Below are positions 7,421 through 14,196 of a stretch of 16,065 bases of DNA, one piece after another. Location of the stretch: contig DASXTB010000479.1 in NCBI GenBank assembly GCA_036505615.1, positions 1 through 16,065 on the forward strand. Reading direction: 5' to 3'. This DNA comes from DASXTB01 sp036505615. GTDB lineage: Bacteria > Acidobacteriota > UBA6911 > JACQSX01. Every line of letters starts with the position of its first letter. Within the stretch, counting starts at the first letter, position 1. The translations under genes were made by a program, and so were the position numbers. The notes beneath the pieces were generated by a model, which saw only the letters and a list, made by a program, of their open reading frames with translations, was not told the origin of the DNA and ran no database searches.

Positions 7421-7515
7421 TTCTCGACAAAAGACCCGGCCATATTTTGCGCGCGCCAAGGGAAATCATCTCGCGGACAGAGGACGATGTAGCTGACGCC
7501 GGTAAGGGAGTAAAA

Positions 7516-10338
7516 ATGATGAGTAAGATCGGTGGTACGACAGACAGGAATCGAAACACTGAGTTCTTGAACTGGTGCGCGCTTCTCGCATTCACGCTTC
7601 TGCTTTCGGCCGCGTTCACAGCGGCAGGGGTCCTTACCACTCAGTCCGTTGGCGCGGTTCAACAGAGCGTCCCTCTACCGAAAGGCGCGGAGCGCATAGT
7701 CTCGGTTGAGGGGATCAGCGAGTACCGCCTTGCCAACGGCCTTCGGGTTCTCTTGTTTCCCGATCAGTCCAAACAGACCACGACGGTGAACATCACTTAT
7801 TTGGTCGGGTCCCGGCATGAGAATTATGGAGAGACGGGGATGGCGCACTTGCTCGAGCACCTGATGTTCAAAGGGACGCCTCAACATCCGAACATCCAGC
7901 AGGAATTGAACCAGCATGGCGCCCGCCCAAACGGAACCACCTCTTTCGATCGCACCAATTACTTCGAGACATTCACCTCCACAGACGCGAATCTCGAGTG
8001 GGCGATCAAGCTGGAAGCAGACCGCATGATCAACTCGTTTATCGCCAGGAAGGATCTGGACAGCGAGATGACGGTTGTGCGCAATGAATTTGAATCGGGA
8101 GAAAACTCTCCTTTCCTGGTTGTAATCAAGCGATTAATGAGCGCCGCTTATGATTGGCACAATTATTCGAAGCTGCCGATCGGGGCGCGCAGTGACATCG
8201 AAAATGTTCCCATCGATCGGCTGCAAGCCTTTTACCACAAGCACTACCAACCCGATAACGCCGTACTGCTGGTCGCCGGCAAATTTGAGCCCGCCAAGGC
8301 GCTGGCGCTCATTGCCGAAAACTTCGGCGCTATTTCAAGGCCCACCCGCGTCCTGCCGCCCGTCTACACCGTTGAGCCGGCTCAGGATGGCGAGCGAACG
8401 GTGACGGTTCGGCGCGTCGGCGACACCCAGCTCGTCGCCGCCGGCTACCACATCCCTGCTGCTTCTCATCCCGACTTCGCAGTCATCGATGTCTTGACCG
8501 AGATACTGGCCAGTACGCCAGCAGGCAGGCTGCACAAGGAGCTGGTGGAGACCCGGAAGGCCGCTTCGGCCAGTGGTTTCGATTTCGAGCTGCATGACCC
8601 CGGGATGTTGATCTTCAACGCCGAGGTGCGAAAAGAGTCTTCGTTGGATGAGGCGCGCGACATTTTGCTTCGCACAGTGGAAGAGATCACCAGCAAGGCG
8701 CCCACGCCCGAAGAAGTCGAGCGCGCGCGGACTGCGCTGTTGAAAGACATCGATCTGACACTCAACTCGGCAGAACGTGTCGGCCTGGCGCTGAGCGAGC
8801 CGATGGCCGCGGGTGATTGGCGGCTGTTTTTCATTCGACGGGATCAGATCAAGAAGGTCACTCCTGCCGATGTTCAGCGGGTGGCTGCCGCCTACCTGAA
8901 GCCGAGCAACCGCACCGTAGGCCTCTTCATCCCCACACCCAAGCCGGAGCGGGCCGAGATCCCGGCAGCCCCTGACGTGCCCGAGCTAGTCAAAGATTAT
9001 AAGGGAGAGGCGGCTGTATCAGAAGGCGAGGCATTCGATCCGTCGCCAGGGAACATCGAACAGCGCACCACCAGAACGGCGCTGCCCGGTGGGTTGAAAA
9101 TCGCGCTGGTACCGAAGAAGACGCGCGGCGGCACCGTCGTCGCCAGCATGACGCTGCGTTTCGGTGATGAAAATAGTTTGAGGAATCGTTCAACTGCCGC
9201 CCAACTGGCCGGCCAGATGCTGATGCGGGGCACGGCCAAGCACACACGGCAGCAGATTAAAGACGAGTTTGACCGTTTGAAGGCCCGCGCCTCCATCGGC
9301 GGAGGCACAACCTCTGCCGGTTTGTCCATTGAAACTGTCCGTGAGAGTCTCCCGGCCGTGTTAAGGCTAGCCGCTGAAGTACTGCGAGAGCCCTCGTTTC
9401 CCGCATCTGAATTCGAGCAGCTGAAGCAGGAACGCCTGGCAGGAATTGAAGCAAACCGCAGCCAGCCACAGTCGGTCGGATTCGTCGCCTTCAACAGGCA
9501 CATCAACCCGTACCCCAAGGGAGACGCGCGCTACACGGCGACGCCCGATGAGTCCATTGAAGAGATAAGGGCTGCGACGCTGGATCAAGTCAAGAAGTTC
9601 TACAGCGACTTCTACGGAGCGTCCAAGGGAGAACTGGCCCTGGTCGGTGACTTCGACGCTAAGGAGATTGAGAAACTGGCTGCCGAACTCTTCGGCTCCT
9701 GGAGCAGCCCGCATCCATTCTCACGAGTGGTAACGCGCTACCAGGACATTGCACCGATCCAGCAATCTTTTGAGACGCCCGACAAGGCGAACGCGTTCCT
9801 TATTGCCGGAATGCGGCTGAATTTGCGTGACGACGACCCGGATTATCCGGCGCTTGTTTTGGGTAACTACATGCTGGGTGGCGGCCTGAATTCCCGCCTC
9901 TTTGTGCGCATACGCCAGAAGGAGGGAATAAGTTACGGCGTCAGTTCTGGTTTGATCGCCAGCGCTCAGGACAAAAACGGCCAGTTCATTGCAAATGCCA
10001 TTTTCGCTCCGCAAAATGCAGCTCGGCTAGAAGCGGCAATGAAAGAAGAGATCACCAAGGTCGTTACCGATGGCTTCAGCGCGGATGAAGTTGCCACGGC
10101 CAAATCCGGGTATCTACAATCGCAACAGGTTAATCGCTCCCAAGATTCGGCGCTTGCCGGCCGGCTTGCCGCATATCTCTACCTGAACAGAAAGCTGGAC
10201 TGGGATGTGGATTGGGAGAAAAAGATCAGCGCACTTACACCGGAACAGATCAAAGAGGCGCTGCGCCGCCATATCGATCCGGAAAAGCTGACGATCATCA
10301 AGGCAGGAGATTTTGCCAAGGCGGCAACCTCGAAATAG
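7516..10338 (+). CDS. Two-domain M16 zinc metallopeptidase, exported
   Basis: This is a pitrilysin-family peptidase of 940 residues with both M16 halves on one chain, like PqqL-type proteins. The ATG at 7516 follows GGGAG by five bases; the frame is open further upstream, but those 68 codons look non-coding. Residues about 16-40 form one hydrophobic segment, a signal peptide or anchor, so it probably acts outside the cytoplasm. The active half has the inverted zinc motif HLLEH (His111, Glu114, His115) and the distal ligand Glu191 in VRNEFE, giving HxxEH-x75-E exactly. The second half (about 520-940) has the same fold signals but AAQLAGQ where the zinc motif would be, so it is the non-catalytic half that closes the chamber. 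It probably degrades peptides. It converges with pyruvate kinase. Confidence 0.92.
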   Translation: MMSKIGGTTDRNRNTEFLNWCALLAFTLLLSAAFTAAGVLTTQSVGAVQQSVPLPKGAERIVSVEGISEYRLANGLRVLLFPDQSKQTTTVNITYLVGSRHENYGETGMAHLLEHLMFKGTPQHPNIQQELNQHGARPNGTTSFDRTNYFETFTSTDANLEWAIKLEADRMINSFIARKDLDSEMTVVRNEFESGENSPFLVVIKRLMSAAYDWHNYSKLPIGARSDIENVPIDRLQAFYHKHYQPDNAVLLVAGKFEPAKALALIAENFGAISRPTRVLPPVYTVEPAQDGERTVTVRRVGDTQLVAAGYHIPAASHPDFAVIDVLTEILASTPAGRLHKELVETRKAASASGFDFELHDPGMLIFNAEVRKESSLDEARDILLRTVEEITSKAPTPEEVERARTALLKDIDLTLNSAERVGLALSEPMAAGDWRLFFIRRDQIKKVTPADVQRVAAAYLKPSNRTVGLFIPTPKPERAEIPAAPDVPELVKDYKGEAAVSEGEAFDPSPGNIEQRTTRTALPGGLKIALVPKKTRGGTVVASMTLRFGDENSLRNRSTAAQLAGQMLMRGTAKHTRQQIKDEFDRLKARASIGGGTTSAGLSIETVRESLPAVLRLAAEVLREPSFPASEFEQLKQERLAGIEANRSQPQSVGFVAFNRHINPYPKGDARYTATPDESIEEIRAATLDQVKKFYSDFYGASKGELALVGDFDAKEIEKLAAELFGSWSSPHPFSRVVTRYQDIAPIQQSFETPDKANAFLIAGMRLNLRDDDPDYPALVLGNYMLGGGLNSRLFVRIRQKEGISYGVSSGLIASAQDKNGQFIANAIFAPQNAARLEAAMKEEITKVVTDGFSADEVATAKSGYLQSQQVNRSQDSALAGRLAAYLYLNRKLDWDVDWEKKISALTPEQIKEALRRHIDPEKLTIIKAGDFAKAATSK

Positions 10339-10490
10339 GAGTGGGGGCTGGGGGAGTGGGGGAGTGGAAGAGCGGAAGAGCAGGGGAGCGGGGGAGCGGG
10401 TGAGTGGGAGACCGGGAGGGTCCCGCTCCCCCACTCGACACTCTCCCCCTCTCCGCTAATCCGCAATCCGCAATCCGAAATCCGCAATTC
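10338..10490. repeat. Inverted octamer array (GGGAGTGG type) plus heptamer tail
   Basis: From the G of the peptidase TAG stop, 8-bp words GGGAGTGG, AAGAGCGG and GGGAGCGG repeat to about 10420. The complements (CCGCTCCC, CCACTCGA, CCCTCTCC) follow to about 10455. A short run of the other word type (ATCCGCA, ATCCGAA) covers about 10458-10490, and its last unit GCAATTC overlaps the pyruvate kinase stop. The element therefore fills the convergent gap from stop to stop and joins two word families in one element. Confidence 0.88.
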
Positions 10491-11922
10491 AAGCACGTCC
10501 TCCGACCTCGTGAAGCTTCAACAGGCTGGTGTGCCCTCGTTCGATGATCGGCGCCCCGGTCAGAATCGCGAGCCGGTCTCCCTTGTGTGCCAGGTTCCTT
10601 TTGACAAGCTCTGCTTCGAGCCCTCGAATCAGCTCGTCCACGTTTGAAATTTCTCGCATCTGCATCGGCGTGACGCCCCAGGTCAGCGTCAGGCGACGCA
10701 CTACCGCCGCATGCGGTGTAAAAACCAGAATGTGGGAGTCGGGGCGATACTTGGCCAGCAGGTTCGCCGTTGCGCCGGTTTGTGTGAAGGCGATGATGTA
10801 GCGAGCGCGCACAAACTTTGAGGCATGATAGGCGGCCTCACAGATCGCGTCCGGAAAAGTATCGCGGCGCGCCTCGCTTTGAGAATGAAAAAAATGCGAC
10901 GGCACGGGCGCAGTCTCTGCTTCCAGGATTATTCGCGACATCATCTCGACGGCCTCCACCGGGAAGTTGCCCGTGGCCGTTTCACCCGACAGCATCACGG
11001 CATCGGTGCCGTCAAAAATTGCATTGGCGACGTCAGAGGCTTCGGCGCGGCTAGGACGGGGATTGATCATCATCGACTCAAGCATTTGGGTGGCAGTGAT
11101 CGCTATTTTCCCCTGGCGGCTTGCTTCATAGATGATCTGCTTTTGAATCAGCGGGACTTTTTCTGGAGAGATCTCAACTCCCAGGTCCCCGCGGGCTACC
11201 ATGGCGCCGTCGGCTGCGCTCAGGATCGAATTCAGATTTTCAATTGATTCCGGTTTCTCTAACTTGGCGATGATCGGAATGTCCGCTTTACGCCGGCGAA
11301 GCTGGCGCCGCAGGTCGGTGACATTTCTCGAAGTGCGCACAAATGACAGGGCGATGAAATCAAGCTTCTCCTGAACGGCAAATTCCAGATCCTTCTTGTC
11401 CTTCTCGCTCAGAGAGGGAGCCGTGACTTTGATACCCGGCAAGTTGATCCCCTTGTGCTCCCCCAGCAGGCCGCCGTTGATGACATCACATTCCACTTCG
11501 TGGTTTCCCACGCGCTGCACCCGCAGTTCTATCAAGCCATCGGACAGCAGGATCCGGTTGCCGCGTTTTACATCGCGCGGCAGGTGATGGTAGTTGGTTG
11601 AAATGAGTTTCTTGTTGCCGATCACATGGCGGCGCGTGGTAATGACCAGCCTTGTGCCGGCCTTCAGCTCGATCGGCTTGCCTCGTTCGGTACGGCCGGT
11701 GCGGATCTTAGGCCCCTGCAAGTCCTGCATGATTCCGGCAGCCGTCTGAAGCTCCTTAGAAATCTCGCGAATGTGCGTAGCCACTTGGCGATGAGTCTCG
11801 TGAGTGCCATGGGAAAAATTGAGCCGGAAGACATCAACACCCGCGCGGATCAGCTTACGCAGCATTTCCGGCGAGGAGCACGCTGGTCCGACGGTGGCAA
11901 TAATCTTGGTTTTTCTTCGCAT
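10489..11922 (-). CDS. pyk: Pyruvate kinase
   Basis: It converts phosphoenolpyruvate and ADP to pyruvate and ATP, the last step of glycolysis. The 477 residues are full length. The N-terminal TKIIATVGP and RLNFSHG (33-39) are the classic substrate and nucleotide segments. IIAKLEKPESIENL contains the catalytic Lys220 and metal ligand Glu222, and MVARGDLGVEI gives Asp246. The C-terminal domain (about 345-477) is the usual allosteric region. LQGPKIRTG places Lys72 where potassium-dependent enzymes have Glu (GPEIRTG), which in the family marks potassium-independent activity, as in E. coli PykA. The ATG start leads directly into the conserved RRKTKI beginning. It is divergent from the HD-domain gene. 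Confidence 0.97.
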   Translation of the reverse strand: MRRKTKIIATVGPACSSPEMLRKLIRAGVDVFRLNFSHGTHETHRQVATHIREISKELQTAAGIMQDLQGPKIRTGRTERGKPIELKAGTRLVITTRRHVIGNKKLISTNYHHLPRDVKRGNRILLSDGLIELRVQRVGNHEVECDVINGGLLGEHKGINLPGIKVTAPSLSEKDKKDLEFAVQEKLDFIALSFVRTSRNVTDLRRQLRRRKADIPIIAKLEKPESIENLNSILSAADGAMVARGDLGVEISPEKVPLIQKQIIYEASRQGKIAITATQMLESMMINPRPSRAEASDVANAIFDGTDAVMLSGETATGNFPVEAVEMMSRIILEAETAPVPSHFFHSQSEARRDTFPDAICEAAYHASKFVRARYIIAFTQTGATANLLAKYRPDSHILVFTPHAAVVRRLTLTWGVTPMQMREISNVDELIRGLEAELVKRNLAHKGDRLAILTGAPIIERGHTSLLKLHEVGGRA

Positions 11923-11968
11923 AGAATCAAAAACGGTATGCTAAGAGTTCAAACCCATATTAAGCTAA

Positions 11969-12037
11969 GGATTTCGGGTCTCGGGTCTCGCCCGCGGATG
12001 GGAGCTGTGATTAATTCAGATCCGCGTTCATTCGCGG
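11969..12037. repeat. Heptamer fragment and small palindrome in a divergent gap
   Basis: GGATTTC, GGGTCTC and GGGTCTC follow each other in one 7-bp register at 11969-11989. Thirty bases later, CCGCG-N6-CGCGG (12022-12026 and 12033-12037) forms a small perfect inverted repeat inside ATCCGCGTTCATTCGCGG. Only the G-rich arm is present here, so this looks like a partial or decayed copy of the inverted arrays. It is the only one in a divergent gap. Confidence 0.55.
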
Positions 12038-12066
12038 CCCGCATTCGCAAAATTGAAGAATATCAA

Positions 12067-12651
12067 ATGACATCGGATTTGCAAAAACTGAGCCGTGAAG
12101 ACGCATTTGCGCTGCTCCGCGAATACACACAGAACCCCAGCTTGATCAAGCACGCTCTCGCTGTCGAGTCGGCAATGCGCGCTTACGCGCGAAAATACGC
12201 ACAAGATGAAACTAAATGGGGCATCGTGGGCCTGCTGCACGACTTTGACTACGAGCGCTACCCAAATGCGCCGGATCATCCATTGAAGGGAGCGGAAATT
12301 CTTACGGCAAAAGGTTACCCGGAGGACGTGATTCACGCCATCAAATCGCACGCCGAGTATTTGGGCGTGCCGCGGCAGTCACTAATGGACAAGACCCTCT
12401 TTGCCGTGGACGAGTTGGCCGGCTTCCTCACAGCAGTGGCCTTGGTCCGGCCCAGCAAGAATATCGCCGACGTGACAGTCGAGTCGGTGAAAAGGAAATT
12501 CAAGGACAAGGCCTTTGCCCGCTCCGTGAAGCGCGAAGATATTTTTCAGGGCGCGGCCGAGCTGGGTGTGGAGCTGGACGCACACATTCAATTTGTCGTT
12601 GATGCAATGAAGTCAGTAGCGCCGGCTTTAGAATTAGACGGCTCCAGATAA
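12067..12651 (+). CDS. HD-domain protein (putative phosphohydrolase)
   Basis: HD-domain proteins are metal-dependent phosphohydrolases acting on nucleotides or phosphoesters. In this 194-residue protein the metal-binding pattern is visible: His29 in IKHALAVE, His58-Asp59 in GLLHDFD, and Asp115 in AVDELAGF. Further histidines (71, 90, 95) in the HPLKGAEIL and SHAEYL segments fit HD proteins that bind a second metal. The start is chosen at the ATG at 12067. The frame is open much further upstream, but that part overlaps the pyruvate kinase gene antisense, and the only other ATG (11998) lies in repeat sequence. The ribosome binding site is weak (GAAG eight bases upstream). The substrate cannot be told. 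Confidence 0.82.
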   Translation: MTSDLQKLSREDAFALLREYTQNPSLIKHALAVESAMRAYARKYAQDETKWGIVGLLHDFDYERYPNAPDHPLKGAEILTAKGYPEDVIHAIKSHAEYLGVPRQSLMDKTLFAVDELAGFLTAVALVRPSKNIADVTVESVKRKFKDKAFARSVKREDIFQGAAELGVELDAHIQFVVDAMKSVAPALELDGSR

Positions 12652-13016
12652 GTTCTCGGACTCCGGGTTCCGGGTCTCGACTTTGGTTTCAAGTTTCAAT
12701 TTCAGCGGTATGAAGAATTCTAACCGACGCCATGCGGAGGTGTTAACCAAATCAAATCTCTGGGGAATCTCTGCGCGCTCCGCGTCTATCTGGACCGCAA
12801 AGGAAGCCTCCAACGAAGTGCATGACAGGCCCGAAGACACAGGCTGTCCCTCCGGGACAGCTTGATGCCTTCGGCGTCGCTTGCTGCTGTGCAGCTGGGT
12901 GCAATATTGGTTGCGGCTTTGCCGAGCTGCGTCTCTTCGGTGAAAAACAGATCGCAGAGGATATCGATTTGTGTGAAACTTGAAACTCGAAACTCGAGAC
13001 CCGAAACTCGAGACTT
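12652..13016. repeat. Inverted heptamer array (GGGTCTC type) around a 280-bp middle
   Basis: The left arm (12652-12697) reads as 7-bp words (CTCCGGG, TTCCGGG, TCTCGAC and so on) ending in TTTCAAGTTTC (12687-12697). The right arm (12975-13016) carries complements GAAACTT, GAAACTC and GAGACCC, starting with GAAACTTGAAA, the exact 11-bp reverse complement of the left end. The last unit overlaps the first base of the peroxiredoxin stop. The middle holds TCTCTGCGCGCTCCGCGTC (12768-12786) and a perfect 8-bp hairpin GCTGTCCC-TCC-GGGACAGC (12843-12861). I see no supported gene in this 364-bp gap. Confidence 0.8.
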
Positions 13017-13513
13017 TACGTCTTACTTTGAAGATACTCGATTACCGCCGTCGCATGCTCGGCCGGCTTTAGCCTCGCCCAGGCCTTCTCCACTTTTCCT
13101 TGAGCATCAATCAGGTAAGTGACGCGTTTGGCCACAGGCGCGTTTCTTGATTTGCAAACACCATAGGCAACACCGATATTCCGGCCCTGATCACTCAACA
13201 ACGGAAAAGGGAACTGGTAGCGCTTTGCAAAGACCGCATTCGCGGAGGGTGAGTCAAAACTGATTCCAATGACCTGGGCCTGCGCTTTCCGGAAATCTTC
13301 GATCTGGTTCCGAAACTCGGACCCCTCTTTAGCTCATCCCGGAGTGTCGGCCTTGACATAGAACCACAGCACCACACGGTGGCCCCGAAAGTCGGAGAGC
13401 TGGACGATGCGATTTTCCTGGTCGGGAAGAGCAAATTCCGGCGCCGGCACGTCCGGCGGAAGCAGTCGCGCGCTTCCAAATAGAAAATGAAGCCAGTCTG
13501 AGACCATTGTCAT
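13016..13513 (-). CDS. Peroxiredoxin (Bcp/PrxQ type) with in-frame TGA read as selenocysteine
   Basis: Peroxiredoxins reduce hydrogen peroxide and organic hydroperoxides through a peroxidatic cysteine. Reading the minus strand from ATG at 13513 to TAA at 13016 gives 165 residues, normal for Bcp, interrupted only by TGA at codon 60 (13336-13334). The context is VVLWFYVKADTPG-U-AKEGSEFR, where all Bcp relatives have DTPGC(T)KE, so the TGA sits on the catalytic cysteine. Thr57 and the later Arg130 (KRVTYLID), both conserved around the active site, are intact, and the thioredoxin-like fold continues (VIGISFDSP, FPFPLLSD, AYGV). The position of the usual resolving Cys (+5) is Ser65; the only Cys is Cys120. 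Val53 replaces the usual Pro of the motif. A SECIS-like hairpin follows. The second ATG (13507) is an alternative start; no strong ribosome binding site is seen. The alternative is a nonsense mutation. No other selenocysteine gene is in the window. Confidence 0.82.
13305..13324 (-). promoter_or_regulatory. Candidate bacterial SECIS element
   Basis: In the mRNA, GGUCCGA (13323-13317) pairs with UCGGA and then CC (13313-13306, one bulged A) around the loop GUU (13316-13314). The loop begins 17 nt after the UGA and its first base is G. Bacterial SECIS hairpins as generally described have a short apical loop with a G in its first two positions, about 16-37 nt from UGA. This fits, but small hairpins are common. 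Confidence 0.55.
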
Positions 13514-13535
13514 AAGAAGTTCTTTTCTAGTCTAA

Positions 13536-13706
13536 GAATTGCGGATTGCGGATTTCTCAATTGCGGATTTCGGATTGCGGATTTCGGATTGTGGATTGCG
13601 CAATACTATTGCAAAAGCAATGAAATCCGAAATCCACAGCCTCGAAATCTGCAATCCGAAATCCGCAATCCGCAATCCGCAATTGAGAAATCCGCATTCC
13701 GCAATC
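13536..13706. repeat. Inverted heptamer array with matched out-of-register insertion
   Basis: The left arm (13536 to about 13600) reads GAATTGC, GGATTGC, GGATTTC, then an 8-bp TCAATTGC, then GGATTTC and GGATTGC again. The right arm (about 13621-13706) is its near-complement and has the same irregular piece at the mirrored place (GCAATTGAGAAATCC), so GCGGATTTCTCAATTGCGG is present on both arms. The last unit GCAATC runs into the stop of the gene at 13705. Unlike the other complete arrays it lies between two genes of the same direction, upstream of the peroxiredoxin. Confidence 0.88.
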
Positions 13707-14010
13707 ATTTCACTTTCTCCACCACCATCGTGGCAAGGTTTTGGTTCGACTGCTTGTAGTAATAAACATGCACGTACATTCCCGTCCTGAACTCACCGCC
13801 GCGCACGGTCGAAGCGTTCATAGCAAAGCTCTGCGAGCCCTTCTTGGTCTGGATGGTAACGGAATTAGCGCTTACCTGCTGAATTGTACCAAGCTCATTG
13901 TATAGCTTGGGCTTGGCCGATACATCCTTCTTCTTGCGGCGAAAGAGACAAGAGCCGGACGAGACTATAATCCCCAATGAGATGAAAGTTAAGAAGGCTC
14001 TTCGATTCAT
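13705..14010 (-). CDS. Small exported, beta-rich protein of unknown function
   Basis: With the ATG at 14010 the product has 101 residues. An in-frame ATG at 14076 would put 22 unlikely residues ahead of a clear signal sequence (MNRRAFLTFISLGIIVSSGS). Cys21 in SGSC could be lipidated, although Ser at -3 is unusual, so a plain signal peptide or anchor is possible. A basic RRKKK patch follows at 24-28. Residues about 38-100 (GTIQQVSANSVTIQTKKG, TGMYVHVYYYK) look like a small beta-barrel resembling DUF5666-type domains; this is an impression, not a firm match. No ribosome binding site is evident. Its stop codon lies in the terminal unit of a repeat array. Confidence 0.7.
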   Translation of the reverse strand: MNRRAFLTFISLGIIVSSGSCLFRRKKKDVSAKPKLYNELGTIQQVSANSVTIQTKKGSQSFAMNASTVRGGEFRTGMYVHVYYYKQSNQNLATMVVEKVK

Positions 14011-14108
14011 GGTGGCAAAGCTTAACGTAAGGCATCCAGCGGGGAAAAGAGAATTCACCGGCACCACGGTGTGCAAAAGAATGTAATCTTAATTCTGGGC
14101 CGCATGGC

Positions 14109-14192
14109 TCAGTCCAAGACCGCGGTCGCTTCAATCTCTATCAGAAAATCCGGAACTGCCAAGGCCGAAATACCGAATCCAGGTACAACCGA
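14109..14192 (-). pseudogene. RidA-family C-terminal relic
   Basis: Read on the minus strand, 27 codons ending at TGA 14111-14109 encode VPGFGISALAVPDFLIEIEAT and a short tail. This is the characteristic end of RidA/YjgF enamine deaminases, which finish with a VxxLxxPxxLVEIEA-like strand. The frame begins right behind the stop of the DUF4386 gene (14197) and has no start or upstream RidA sequence, so at least three quarters of the gene is missing. The DUF4386 gene or its end probably replaced the rest by deletion or recombination. The neighbouring stretch 14011-14108 shows nothing else. Confidence 0.65.
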
Positions 14193-14196
14193 CCGA

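Noticed and set aside
7424..7448. TCGACA and TATTTT as a promoter for the M16 peptidase
   Set aside because: The spacer is only 13 bp, too short for a sigma-70-type promoter.
7312..7515. N-terminal extension of the M16 peptidase
   Set aside because: It precedes a good ribosome binding site and a proper signal sequence, and it overlaps the start region of the divergent dehydrogenase.
11626..12066. N-terminal extension of the HD-domain protein
   Set aside because: It overlaps pyruvate kinase antisense and passes through repeat words; the HD family begins near the ATG at 12067.
12683..13122. Two short plus-strand frames in the HD/peroxiredoxin gap
   Set aside because: They run through inverted repeat arms and the peroxiredoxin antisense strand, with no ribosome binding site or family similarity.
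13195..13479. Minus-strand open frame of 94 codons overlapping the peroxiredoxin, and the 13016-13201 frame as a separate small gene
   Set aside because: The first is an out-of-frame shadow rich in Arg and Ser. The second is only the in-frame C-terminal third of the peroxiredoxin, picked up from an internal Met after the TGA.
13016..13513. Frameshifted peroxiredoxin pseudogene
   Set aside because: No change of frame is needed. One frame covers the whole protein, and the only interruption is the TGA at the catalytic position.
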